NCBI GenBank assembly: GCA_003166865.1
Contig: PMUP01000041.1
Span: forward strand, 181,334 to 245,333
Length of the DNA: 64,000 nt
Direction of reading: 5' to 3'
Origin: Bryobacterales bacterium
Lineage (GTDB): Bacteria; Acidobacteriota; Terriglobia; Bryobacterales; Bryobacteraceae
Part shown: positions 25,372 through 32,402 of the stretch, in pieces
Layout: the number at the start of each line of letters is the position of its first letter
How positions within the stretch are numbered: position 1 is the first letter of the stretch
The notes under the pieces: generated by a model
The model's database searches: none
What the model saw: only the letters and a program-made list of their open reading frames with translations
What the model was told of the DNA's origin: nothing
Translations under genes and position numbers: made by a program

Positions 25372-26127
25372 ATGGATCATCCGCTAGATGCGGTCCATGA
25401 AAAACTAGAACGGGCCCACGAGAACATCCTCAATCTCGAAAGAGAAATCCGGGTCTTTCTTGAAGGTGGTTCGCACCCAACTGTCCCCAATGATGATCCT
25501 GACGCCATCCAGGAAGCGGTTAAACTTGACACGGACAGAATCATCCCAAGGCGCTTCAGCATTCTTAGCGGGGAGATCATTCATCACCTGCGTTCCTGCT
25601 TGGACCATATCGCGTGGCAGTTGTCCAGCCCGCAAAAACGGGAGTCCGACCCTGCTGGCATAGAATTCCCGATCTTTTCGAGCAAGCCCGTGGAGAAAGG
25701 TGCAGTTCGCCGATACGAACGAAAAGTAGAGGGAATTTCGGACGCAGGACGCAAGATCATTGAGGAGCTGCAACCGTACCACCGCGATCCCGCATTCTTG
25801 CTTAGCGGTCCCCTCTGCCATCCGTTGTGGATCATTCACGATATGGACAGAATCGACAAACATCGTGAACTCGTTATCACGATGGCCACGTTTGACATTC
25901 CCGTGCGAGGTATCGAGAGTATGTACCTCAGGCTCTATCGTGAGTCCAATTTTCCCGAGGGCGATATTGTCGATCTTGGCAGAGCCTTCGATCCGAATAG
26001 CAAGATCACCACGCAAATATCGTTTCGGGAGTTCGGTGGGGGGAAAGTTGAGGCGGTTATCCCAGGACTCCATTACCTTGCGCGCAATGTCCACGAGGTC
26101 GCCGGAATGTTCTCGGGATGCTTCTGA
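25372..26127 (+). CDS. Transposon cargo protein of unknown function (251 aa)
   Basis: First cargo gene, starting 20 bases inside the left inverted repeat. The 251-residue product is soluble with a helical N-terminus. Its most distinctive segment is near residues 63-85, GEIIHHLRSCLDHIAWQLSS, and the GExxHxLRSxLDHxxWxL pattern recurs in uncharacterised soil-bacterial proteins. LQPYHRDPAFLLSGPLCHPLWIIHDMDRIDKHRELV follows near residue 130 (family terms, residues about 130-165). The two His-rich helices are conserved-looking but I cannot assign an activity. Codon choice is less GC-biased than in the chromosomal neighbours, consistent with arrival on the element. Confidence 0.75.
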   Translation: MDHPLDAVHEKLERAHENILNLEREIRVFLEGGSHPTVPNDDPDAIQEAVKLDTDRIIPRRFSILSGEIIHHLRSCLDHIAWQLSSPQKRESDPAGIEFPIFSSKPVEKGAVRRYERKVEGISDAGRKIIEELQPYHRDPAFLLSGPLCHPLWIIHDMDRIDKHRELVITMATFDIPVRGIESMYLRLYRESNFPEGDIVDLGRAFDPNSKITTQISFREFGGGKVEAVIPGLHYLARNVHEVAGMFSGCF

Positions 26128-26163
26128 CAGAATGTGCATTGTTAAGCTCGTAAAAAGGATTTC

Positions 26164-26457
26164 ATGAGGATCTCAGTAACCGGCATCGCTTGGTACAAGA
26201 GAGAAGATTACGAGAGGCTCAGGGCGTTGTTCATGGACGGAGATAAACTGCCATCAACCTACGACCAGTGGCTCAATAAGGCGGAGGACATCGTGAACCA
26301 ATTCAGGAGTAACGGTCAAGCCTTCCAAAAAGTCTATATCGATCCCAACACGTTTGCCGATTGGTGTTCCGCTCGGGGCTTGGATATCGACGCCAAGGCT
26401 CGCATGCGGTTCAGTAATGAGGGCGCTGCCGGGAAACACGGTGACCGAGATGGATAG
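26164..26457 (+). CDS. Small transposon cargo protein of unknown function (97 aa)
   Basis: Second cargo gene with AAGGA five bases before its ATG. The product begins ISVTGIAWYKREDYERL and contains YDQWLNKAEDIV, VYIDPNTFADWCSARGLDIDAKARMRF. This pattern (GIAWYKREDWPRL, then a Trp-Cys-x-x-Arg-Gly-Leu segment) recurs in small uncharacterised proteins of many proteobacteria and soil bacteria. No catalytic role is apparent. It may form an operon with the preceding gene, 36 bases upstream. Confidence 0.75.
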   Translation: MRISVTGIAWYKREDYERLRALFMDGDKLPSTYDQWLNKAEDIVNQFRSNGQAFQKVYIDPNTFADWCSARGLDIDAKARMRFSNEGAAGKHGDRDG

Positions 26458-26690
26458 ATTCATTTTAGTATGATGAAGCCCATGAAACAACCCTGCGAAG
26501 GGACCTGCGATCAGGGCAATCTGATCTAATCGCGCGTTGAATGAGCGAGTGACAATCACCTCGCGTGAACGGACGCGTTCTCTTCCGAATCCTTGCCGGG
26601 ACGAAGAGGCTTGCCCGTTCGCGTTGGTGCGTCGGGATGGCGCTCTGCCATTGCTAGCCGTAGTTTAGCAAATCGGCGGAAGGGCTATCC

Positions 26691-27674
26691 GTGTACTCGC
26701 GTTTGGAACATCTGGCCAAATCGATTTGGCTCGGGAAATTCAATCGGAGCAATAGAGTCGTGGCGTACACGGCATACTTTGACGAAAGCGGACATCCAGA
26801 CAGCGGGCAATTTGTTGTCGTCGCGGGCGCTGTGGCGGATATCGATCAGTGGATAGAGTTTCAACGCGAATGGCTAGACGCCCTTGGACACCTGGGAACC
26901 GTTTTTCATACCACGGATTTTAACAGTGGCACTCCACCATTCGATAAATTGACGGAAGACGACAAGGATATGTTGTTTGAACGACTGGTAGGAATCATCT
27001 GCCGCCACGTCGAAAAGACTTGTGCTGTAACCGTTGCCCTTGAAGAGTTCAAGCGGGCGAACAAGAAATACCTCTTGGCTGAGCAGCACGGATTCCCATA
27101 CCCCTTGGCAGCGCGCTCATGTATGGCCGGTGTGGGGCAATGGGCGCACTACTATTCTTTCGACGTTAATAACATTCTGTTTGTTTTCGAAGATGGAGCC
27201 AAGCACAAAGGGCAAATCAAGTTGATCTCCGAAAGGGACGGGTTGCCGATTCCCAGATTTGAGAAGAAGAGCGAAATTACGGCACTCCAGGCAGGTGATC
27301 TAATCGCATGGTGTATCCATGCCATCCTTACCAAAGCCGCAAAAGCTGAACGATACGAGAAAGGTTTGCGGAGAATCGCCGAAATGCCTAAAACTTGGCG
27401 CGATGTAGACCTGAGGGACCCGGACCGTTTGCCGACGATCCTCGGTATCGCTTTGCGCGATCCTGCTATGAAGTACGAATGTCGGATTGTCAGACAGCGA
27501 GGTAAGCGGCGTGCTGTTATTACTCAACGACCGAAGAACGCGCCGGGCCAATTCAAGATTGATCGAAAGAACGATGTGATTCCCGAGGCAAGGCATATCT
27601 CGCTGGAGGAATACCGCGAAGCCGCGCGGCGCTACGATGAAGCGAAAGCCGCGCTCCCTAACGCTTTACCTTGA
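26691..27674 (+). CDS. DUF3800 domain protein (transposon cargo)
   Basis: Third cargo gene. The N-terminal AYTAYFDESGHPDSGQFVVVAGAVAD and the later FEDGAKHKGQIKLI, then EITALQAGDLIAWCIHAIL, are the acidic landmarks (DESG, E, LQxxDxxA) of DUF3800, a family predicted to have an RNase H-like fold with metal-binding acids. It is frequent on mobile elements and near defence genes, but its activity is not established. The start is uncertain: GTG 26,691 gives 327 residues, and GTG 26,760, directly before AYTAYFDESG, gives about 304 and matches the family's usual beginning better. Confidence 0.85.
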   Translation: MYSRLEHLAKSIWLGKFNRSNRVVAYTAYFDESGHPDSGQFVVVAGAVADIDQWIEFQREWLDALGHLGTVFHTTDFNSGTPPFDKLTEDDKDMLFERLVGIICRHVEKTCAVTVALEEFKRANKKYLLAEQHGFPYPLAARSCMAGVGQWAHYYSFDVNNILFVFEDGAKHKGQIKLISERDGLPIPRFEKKSEITALQAGDLIAWCIHAILTKAAKAERYEKGLRRIAEMPKTWRDVDLRDPDRLPTILGIALRDPAMKYECRIVRQRGKRRAVITQRPKNAPGQFKIDRKNDVIPEARHISLEEYREAARRYDEAKAALPNALP

Positions 27675-27725
27675 CAGCACCTTGTGAGACCCACTGCCCG
27701 GTTTTCCTTATGGCATGATTAAACC

Positions 27726-27899
27726 ATGAAGGCTAAGCCTGAATACGTGGAAGGCACAGAAGCATGGACGCGGTTCCAAAGGGCGATGAAAACAGTAATC
27801 GCTGTGCCACATGCCGAGATTCAACGACGGATTGAAGCGGAGCGTATCGAGTCAGCCAAGAATCCGAACAGACGCGGCCCGAAACCCAAAAGCAAGTGA
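27726..27899 (+). CDS. Small basic transposon cargo protein (57 aa)
   Basis: A short gene between the DUF3800 gene and the transposase. It reads MKAKPEYVEGTEAWTRFQRA, then VPHAEIQRRIEAERIES and NPNRRGPKPKSK. The YVEGxEAxxRF start, VPHAEI helix and RRGPKPK tail resemble small uncharacterised proteins found on many mobile elements. It is strongly basic, so nucleic-acid binding is possible but unproven. An ATG follows an A-rich leader and the frame is free of stops for 57 codons. The coding call rests mainly on recognising that pattern. Confidence 0.6.
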   Translation: MKAKPEYVEGTEAWTRFQRAMKTVIAVPHAEIQRRIEAERIESAKNPNRRGPKPKSK

Positions 27900-27945
27900 A
27901 CGGCCCTACGCGGACTTTCGCCCGCGCTTGAGCCTCCCGTACTTG

Positions 27946-28929
27946 TTACGCGATTGCTGACGGCGTTTCCGCCTCCAGTTTGCCGGTTAGCTCCGCATAG
28001 GTGAGGCGCTTGCCTACAGCCTGCTTCATGACTTCGATGAAGCGATCCGAATCATTCATCCCCCGTCTGTTGTTAAAGCGGAACGCCTGTTCGTCGATGT
28101 AGCGGAACAGATGGAACGGTTCGACGCTCACGTAGGTTCCGTGCAGCCCGCGCTTCAATAGCGACCAAAAGTTTTCCAATCCGTTCGTGTGAACCTGCCC
28201 ATCGACGTAGCGCTCAGCGTGGTTGACGACTTGGTGCTTGTACCGATCGTCCATCTTCCACTGGCTTGCGTATTCATCCGAGAAGATCACCGAGCCAACA
28301 TCGACGTTGTTTTGCACATGCTCACGAATGACCGGAACGGATCGATCCGGCACGACGGCGGCGCGTACTTCGCCCTTGCGCTCCAGCATACCGATGACCA
28401 CAACCTTACCAGCGCGACGGCCTACCTTCTGGAGTTCGTTTTTGCGCTTCTTGTGCATGTTCCGCATCTTGCCGCCGATGAAAGTTTCGTCCACCTCAAC
28501 TTCGCCGCCGAGGTTTCCGCCGGTCAGGGGGTCCTGCATCGCAAGCCGTCCACGTTGGAGCATGAACCAAGCGGTCTTCTGAGTCACACCAACGGCGCGG
28601 TGAATCTCCCAAGATGAAATGCCGTTCTTGCAGTTCACCAGCATCCACATAACCGGAAGCCACTTCTCAAGGCCAATCAGGCTTTCCTCGAAGATCGTTC
28701 CGACCTTGAGCGAGAACTTCGCCTTGTCGTGCGCGGGCTTTGCGTAGCACTTGTAAACCTTGGCATTCGGCAGGTAGGACACATCCTCCGAACCGCAGTG
28801 CGGGCACTTTGGCTTACCATCGGGCCAGCGCAGGTTCGCCATGAACTCTCGGCAGTTCTCGGGATCGGCGTAATGGATAATTGCCTGCTGTAAAGTCTTG
28901 ATTGCTTTGGCCATGATTAACTCTATCAT
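27946..28929 (-). CDS. IS1595-family transposase
   Basis: DDE-type transposase of 327 residues that moves the surrounding 3.6-kb element. The N-terminal zinc ribbon has Cys42-x-x-Cys45 (CPHCGSEDV) with YKCY beyond. KFSLKVGTIFEESLIGLEKWL and NCKNGISSWEIHRAVGVTQKTAWFML (residues about 100-125) form the helix-turn-helix region. The catalytic acids are in VDETFIGGK, FSDEY and GLENFWSLLKRG. An alternative start at MAKAIK (28,914) would drop five residues. The gene reads toward the cargo genes, opposite to them, and starts 9 bases inside the right inverted repeat. No inactivating change is seen. Confidence 0.95.
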   Translation of the reverse strand: MIELIMAKAIKTLQQAIIHYADPENCREFMANLRWPDGKPKCPHCGSEDVSYLPNAKVYKCYAKPAHDKAKFSLKVGTIFEESLIGLEKWLPVMWMLVNCKNGISSWEIHRAVGVTQKTAWFMLQRGRLAMQDPLTGGNLGGEVEVDETFIGGKMRNMHKKRKNELQKVGRRAGKVVVIGMLERKGEVRAAVVPDRSVPVIREHVQNNVDVGSVIFSDEYASQWKMDDRYKHQVVNHAERYVDGQVHTNGLENFWSLLKRGLHGTYVSVEPFHLFRYIDEQAFRFNNRRGMNDSDRFIEVMKQAVGKRLTYAELTGKLEAETPSAIA

Positions 28930-28937
28930 ACAAAGCG

Positions 28938-28961
28938 CTGTCAGGCAAGTATATTATTGCC
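28938..28961 (-). repeat. Right terminal inverted repeat of IS1595 element
   Basis: Read on the minus strand it begins GGCAATAATATAC and ends CTGACAG, matching 22 of 24 bases of the left end (25,329-25,352). Confidence 0.95.
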
Positions 28962-28969
28962 CAAGTTTT
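28962..28969 (+). repeat. Right 8-bp target-site duplication CAAGTTTT
   Basis: Exact copy of 25,321-25,328, directly outside the right inverted repeat. It lies within codons for Val-Lys-Thr-Trp of the interrupted thioesterase. Confidence 0.95.
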
Positions 28970-29233
28970 CACTGCAATCTCCTGGTCGTAGCGCGCGGGA
29001 CGAAGATACCGGCAATGCGCCTCAACCACGGCCAGCAAAATCCCGTCGTCCACTTCCATATCGCGGTAGCGGCCGCCCGAAGCGCGGCAGTACTCGGCGC
29101 GCCCCACTTCCATCCAGACCAGGTAGTTGGCGTAGTAAACCACGCCCATCTGATCGGTCTCGGCGTACCGCACGCGGAAGCGCGTCTCATGAGAGCGGAC
29201 CCGGCTTTCATTAGACATGGCTTCGTCAGGCAT
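28962..29233 (-). pseudogene. 5' fragment of a YbgC-type thioesterase split by a transposon
   Basis: Encodes the N-terminal half of a hotdog acyl-CoA thioesterase: RYAETDQMGVVYYANYLVWM holds the catalytic Asp region of the YbgC/FadM family, followed by GRAEYCRASGG and RPARYDQEIAVKTW. The frame then runs through the right inverted repeat into the transposon and stops at 28,814 with unrelated residues. Two ATG starts are possible, 29,231-29,233 (overlapping the CYTH gene stop by 8 bases) and 29,216-29,218. The 3' half is at 25,128-25,328. The reconstructed gene would have 149-154 codons, normal for the family. Confidence 0.93.
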
Positions 29234-29822
29234 TCTTGTTGTTCTTGCGGAGCCGCCTCAGATCCTTCGCCGTGAATAACATGTCTTTCGGGCGAGTTCT
29301 TCGTTCACGGCAGTGGGCGAGATAAAGATATCCGTAACTGCGGGTGATGTAGTCGGCCGTCGAAAAACCGAGCAGCCGCGCCGTGCGGTCGATCCATCGC
29401 GGACTGCCCTCGATCTCCAGAAAATTGCCCACCGGCGTTTCGTCCAGCAGGACTTTGCCCGTGCTGGGCGCCTTGGCGTACTCGGTGCGGAACTTCTCGT
29501 AACGAAAGATGGGGTGATACCCGATCTCGTTGAGGATTTGATCGAGCGCGTAGGCATCGGGAAAGCTCATTTCAATTTCGCGCCGCTTCTTATACCGGCC
29601 TGGCTCCGACGGCCCTTTGTAAGTGAGCAGCGTGCGTGCGCCCACCCGCCGCACTCGGATCAGCTTTCCATGGCTCCGCAGCAGCCGCTTGGGCGTGTCG
29701 AAAAGTACGTTGGATTCATGCGCGCGGCTCTTGGAAACGCGGAAACCCTGGTCGCGCAGGGCAAGCCGGATTTTTTCCAGCTTGTCGGGAAGACGGAGCT
29801 TGATTTCGATTTCGAACTTCAA
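29226..29822 (-). CDS. CYTH-domain protein (class IV adenylate cyclase / triphosphatase superfamily)
   Basis: A 198-residue CYTH protein. These bind triphosphorylated substrates inside a beta tunnel lined by charged residues. The defining E-x-E-x-K is FEIEIKLRL at residues 3-11. SNVLFDTPKRLLRSHGKLIRVRR, LTYKGP, REIEMSF, FRYEKFRTEY, VLLDETPVGNFLEIEG and YGYLY follow in family order. Whether it is a CyaB-type cyclase or a thiamine- or inorganic triphosphatase cannot be read from sequence. Its stop overlaps the start of the broken thioesterase, with which it probably formed an operon. Confidence 0.9.
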   Translation of the reverse strand: MKFEIEIKLRLPDKLEKIRLALRDQGFRVSKSRAHESNVLFDTPKRLLRSHGKLIRVRRVGARTLLTYKGPSEPGRYKKRREIEMSFPDAYALDQILNEIGYHPIFRYEKFRTEYAKAPSTGKVLLDETPVGNFLEIEGSPRWIDRTARLLGFSTADYITRSYGYLYLAHCRERRTRPKDMLFTAKDLRRLRKNNKNA

Positions 29823-29929
29823 TTGATGAGGCCCAGCTTTCTTATGAAAGCAGAACCGGGGCAGCTCTCACAAGCCGCAAGAAATGTTTGAGAACCGTGG
29901 AACACGCGCACCGCCGTTATACTGGAGTT

Positions 29930-30784
29930 ATGGCGGGTCTAGTCAAACTGTCGGCCGCTCCCAAGCTCAACTTGAGAATCCTGAAGGCCAAGCAAGAGCG
30001 GCTGTTCTCGATTCTGAAGCCGATGCGGAGCGTCATCGTGGCGTACTCGGGCGGCGCCGACTCTGCCTACCTGGCCTGGGCCGCGCATCGCGTGCTGGGT
30101 GACGAGGCTCTGGCAATCACGGCCGATTCAGCCTCCATTCCCGAATCGCATAAACACGCTGCCGACGCGTTCGCGCGCGAGTGCGGATTCCGGCATGAGT
30201 ACGTCGAGACCCGCGAGTTCGATAATCCGGACTACATCAAGAACGATCCCAATCGCTGTTTCCATTGCAAGGACGAACTCTTCACGCGCCTGGAAATTGT
30301 GGCGCACGAACGCGGCATCGAGCACATCGCCTACGGCGTAAATGTGGATGACCTAGGCGACTACCGGCCCGGGCAGCAGGCCGCCCAACTGCACCAAGCC
30401 AAAGCGCCGCTGGTCGACGCGGGCTTGACCAAGGCAGAAATCCGCGAGTTGTCGCGCCTCACCGGCTTGTCCACGTGGGATCGTCCCGCGTCCGCTTGCC
30501 TCAGTTCGCGCATCCCCTACGGAACACCCGTGACCCTGGAAAACATCAAGACTGTCGAACGCGGCGAAGAAGCCATCCGCCAACTGGGCTTCCGCCAATT
30601 CCGCGTGCGGTTCCACGGCCAACTGGTCCGCATCGAAATCGCGAAGGATGAACTCCCAGCCGCTCTCACACCGGAAATGGCCCAGAGATTTGTCGAGATC
30701 TTCAAGCCGTTGGGCTTCCACTACGTGACCATTGATCTGGAAGGTTACCGGCAGGGTTCGCTCAACGCCGTTCTCGCGGGCTAA
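29930..30784 (+). CDS. larE: ATP-dependent sacrificial sulfur transferase LarE
   Basis: PP-loop ATPase that converts carboxylated nicotinic-acid derivatives to thiocarboxylates for the nickel-pincer cofactor of lactate racemase and related enzymes. The loop is YSGGADSAYLAW (Ser40-Ser45). CFHCKDELF lies near residue 97. The sulfur donor cysteine is expected in ACLSSRIPYGT near residue 178, which is present. LGFRQFRVRFHG and GFHYVTIDLEGYRQGSLN close the protein. ATG 29,930 is chosen because GGAG precedes it closely and the family starts there. An upstream ATG at 29,888 is possible. larB and larC are not in the window. Confidence 0.92.
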   Translation: MAGLVKLSAAPKLNLRILKAKQERLFSILKPMRSVIVAYSGGADSAYLAWAAHRVLGDEALAITADSASIPESHKHAADAFARECGFRHEYVETREFDNPDYIKNDPNRCFHCKDELFTRLEIVAHERGIEHIAYGVNVDDLGDYRPGQQAAQLHQAKAPLVDAGLTKAEIRELSRLTGLSTWDRPASACLSSRIPYGTPVTLENIKTVERGEEAIRQLGFRQFRVRFHGQLVRIEIAKDELPAALTPEMAQRFVEIFKPLGFHYVTIDLEGYRQGSLNAVLAG

Positions 30785-31284
30785 TTCCGCGTCCCGATGC
30801 TTTCAGTGCGCCCCGCCAGAGGTTTCACGATCGATCCGCCGCACACTCCCACGCCCGTGGTCAGCAGCGCGTTGAGCAAATTGTAGAGCACCGCGTACAC
30901 CATCTGTTCGGTCACCGCCTGCTTGCCCGGCAGACGGAACGACGCGGGAAGCTCCTTGGTGATCTGCAGCCGAACGGAACCCGGCAGCGTCCGCCCCGAC
31001 CGATCCTTTTGGTTGGCGAGCGACATCGGGGTTTGCAACACCGCTCCGGTCTTTCCGTCCACGTAGAATTGGCAGCGCGAAAACCAGCCCAGATTGCCGG
31101 GATCGGCTGCGTCAAACAACAACAGCGGGGCCTGGCGGTCGACGGCCGAAAGGTACAGGCACATGGATCGCTGGCTCTCCTCGATCCGGTACTCGAAACC
31201 TGCTTGCTTGGCGATGTTCGCCACGAAGTCCGGGTCTAGCTCGAGCAGCAGGAACTTGTGAGTCCCCGCCAACAGCACCTGCAT
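30781..31284 (-). CDS. Hypothetical protein
   Basis: A 167-residue protein of unknown family. It starts QVLLAGTHKFLLLELDPDFV and includes LYLSAVDRQAPLLLFDAADPG, FYVDGKTGAVLQTPMS and a glycine-rich end (TTGVGVCGGSIVKPLAG). No signal peptide or membrane segment is clear. ATG 31,282-31,284 is preferred to the upstream 31,371 start, because the extra 29 residues (RTRRGLFCERTGHFRGRG) look like translated spacer. It converges on larE, and the two stop codons overlap by four bases. Confidence 0.65.
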   Translation of the reverse strand: MQVLLAGTHKFLLLELDPDFVANIAKQAGFEYRIEESQRSMCLYLSAVDRQAPLLLFDAADPGNLGWFSRCQFYVDGKTGAVLQTPMSLANQKDRSGRTLPGSVRLQITKELPASFRLPGKQAVTEQMVYAVLYNLLNALLTTGVGVCGGSIVKPLAGRTESIGTRN

Positions 31285-31397
31285 CACACTATTGTAGCCC
31301 CTCCCGCGAAAATGCCCAGTCCTCTCACAAAAGAGCCCGCGGCGCGTTCGCGATATCCCGGGGCCGTTCACGATATAATGACAAAGGAGTTTCCCAC

Positions 31398-32375
31398 TTG
31401 TCCATTCGAAGGTTCTTGCGCTTGAGCGCTCACATCCAAATGCTGCCTGTGCTCGAAAGCGGCGAAGAAACGCTAGTAGGCGGGCAGGCCGTCATGGAAG
31501 GCGTCATGATGCGCGCCCCGCACAGCTATTGTGTCGCCGTGCGCAAGCCCAATGGCGAGATCGTTACCGAACAAAGCCCGCTGCCACGTGTTTCCGAGAA
31601 GTATCCAATCTTCAAGCTGCCCATTTTGCGGGGCCTCGGAACCCTTGGACACGCCATGTACTTGGGCGTGAAAGCGCTTCAGTTTTCCGCCAACGTGGCA
31701 CTGGGCGAGGCCACAGACGGTGAAAAGCCACCGGAGCTTAGCGGTTGGATGATGGCCCTGCCGCTTGCGTTCTCGCTGCTCTTTTTCCTTTTCATGTACA
31801 AATTCGTGCCGCTATTCCTGGCCACCCAACTCGGCAACGCGGTCCCATCGCTGCACGGCCGGTTCGCGGTGAACATGATGGACGGCTTGATCCGCCTGAC
31901 CCTGTTCCTCGGGTTCCTCTTCGTTCTTTCGCGCATGAAAGACATTCGCCGCATGTTCCAATACCACGGCGCAGAGCACAAGGTAGTCTTCAATTTTGAA
32001 TCCGGCCAGCCGGTAACGGTGGAAAACGCGCAAAAGTTCGTCACCTTCCATCCGCGCTGCGGGACCAGTTTCCTGCTGCTCGTAATGGTGATCGCGATTC
32101 TGGTCTATCCGCTGCTGCCCTTCGACGGATTCGCCGCGAAGCTAATTGCCCGCATTGCGCTGCTCCCGCTGATCGTGGGCGTCGCCTATGAATTGATTCG
32201 ATACGCAGCCCGGCATCAGCAAGGATTAATGGCCACGCTCACCGCGCCCGGTCTGTGGTTGCAGCGCATCACCACGCAACCGCCATCCGACGAGCAAGCC
32301 AATGTCGCGATCCAGGCGCTCGACGGCGCGATGCAGCTCGAAGAAGCGCAAGGCGGCGAGTTGGTGATCGCTTAA
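31398..32375 (+). CDS. DUF1385 (YqhQ-like) integral membrane protein
   Basis: Membrane protein of 325 residues belonging to DUF1385. Family marks are VGGQAVMEGVMMRAP near residue 30, YPIFKLPILRGLG, MFQYHGAEHKVVFNFE near residue 190 and FHPRCGTSFLLLVMV. There are about four hydrophobic segments (LPLAFSLLFFLFMYKFVPLF, LTLFLGFLFVL, FLLLVMVIAILVYPLL, LIARIALLPLIVGVAY). The function is not established. TTG 31,398 is supported by AAGGAG eight bases upstream. It precedes prfA by 27 bases, a common neighbour in other phyla. Confidence 0.9.
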   Translation: MSIRRFLRLSAHIQMLPVLESGEETLVGGQAVMEGVMMRAPHSYCVAVRKPNGEIVTEQSPLPRVSEKYPIFKLPILRGLGTLGHAMYLGVKALQFSANVALGEATDGEKPPELSGWMMALPLAFSLLFFLFMYKFVPLFLATQLGNAVPSLHGRFAVNMMDGLIRLTLFLGFLFVLSRMKDIRRMFQYHGAEHKVVFNFESGQPVTVENAQKFVTFHPRCGTSFLLLVMVIAILVYPLLPFDGFAAKLIARIALLPLIVGVAYELIRYAARHQQGLMATLTAPGLWLQRITTQPPSDEQANVAIQALDGAMQLEEAQGGELVIA

Positions 32376-32402
32376 CGCGCCCGGCCTTCGCTGGAGCCCG
32401 CC

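Larger units (their letters stand above)
25329..28961. mobile_element. Complete IS1595-family transposon with four cargo genes (3,633 bp)
   Basis: The boundaries are set by 24-bp terminal inverted repeats (22 of 24 bases match) and by the flanking 8-bp duplication CAAGTTTT. The IS1595-type transposase is on the minus strand at the right end. Four plus-strand cargo genes precede it: a 251-residue protein of unknown function, a 97-residue protein, a DUF3800 protein and a 57-residue basic protein. The family is known to include large members with passenger genes. The gap 26,458-26,690 holds no gene I can support. Ends, duplication and transposase all look intact, so the insertion appears recent. 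Confidence 0.95.

Noticed and set aside
26470-26529. 19-codon ORF with Cys in the transposon spacer
   Set aside because: Too short and without supporting signals or recognised pattern.
28814-29233. Reading the 139-codon ORF as an intact thioesterase
   Set aside because: The last 50 codons lie inside the transposon and inverted repeat, and the real C-terminus is found at 25,128-25,328.
31374-31379. TATAAT before the DUF1385 gene as a -10 element
   Set aside because: It is only four bases before the ribosome-binding site, so transcription would start inside that site, and no -35 lies at the right distance.
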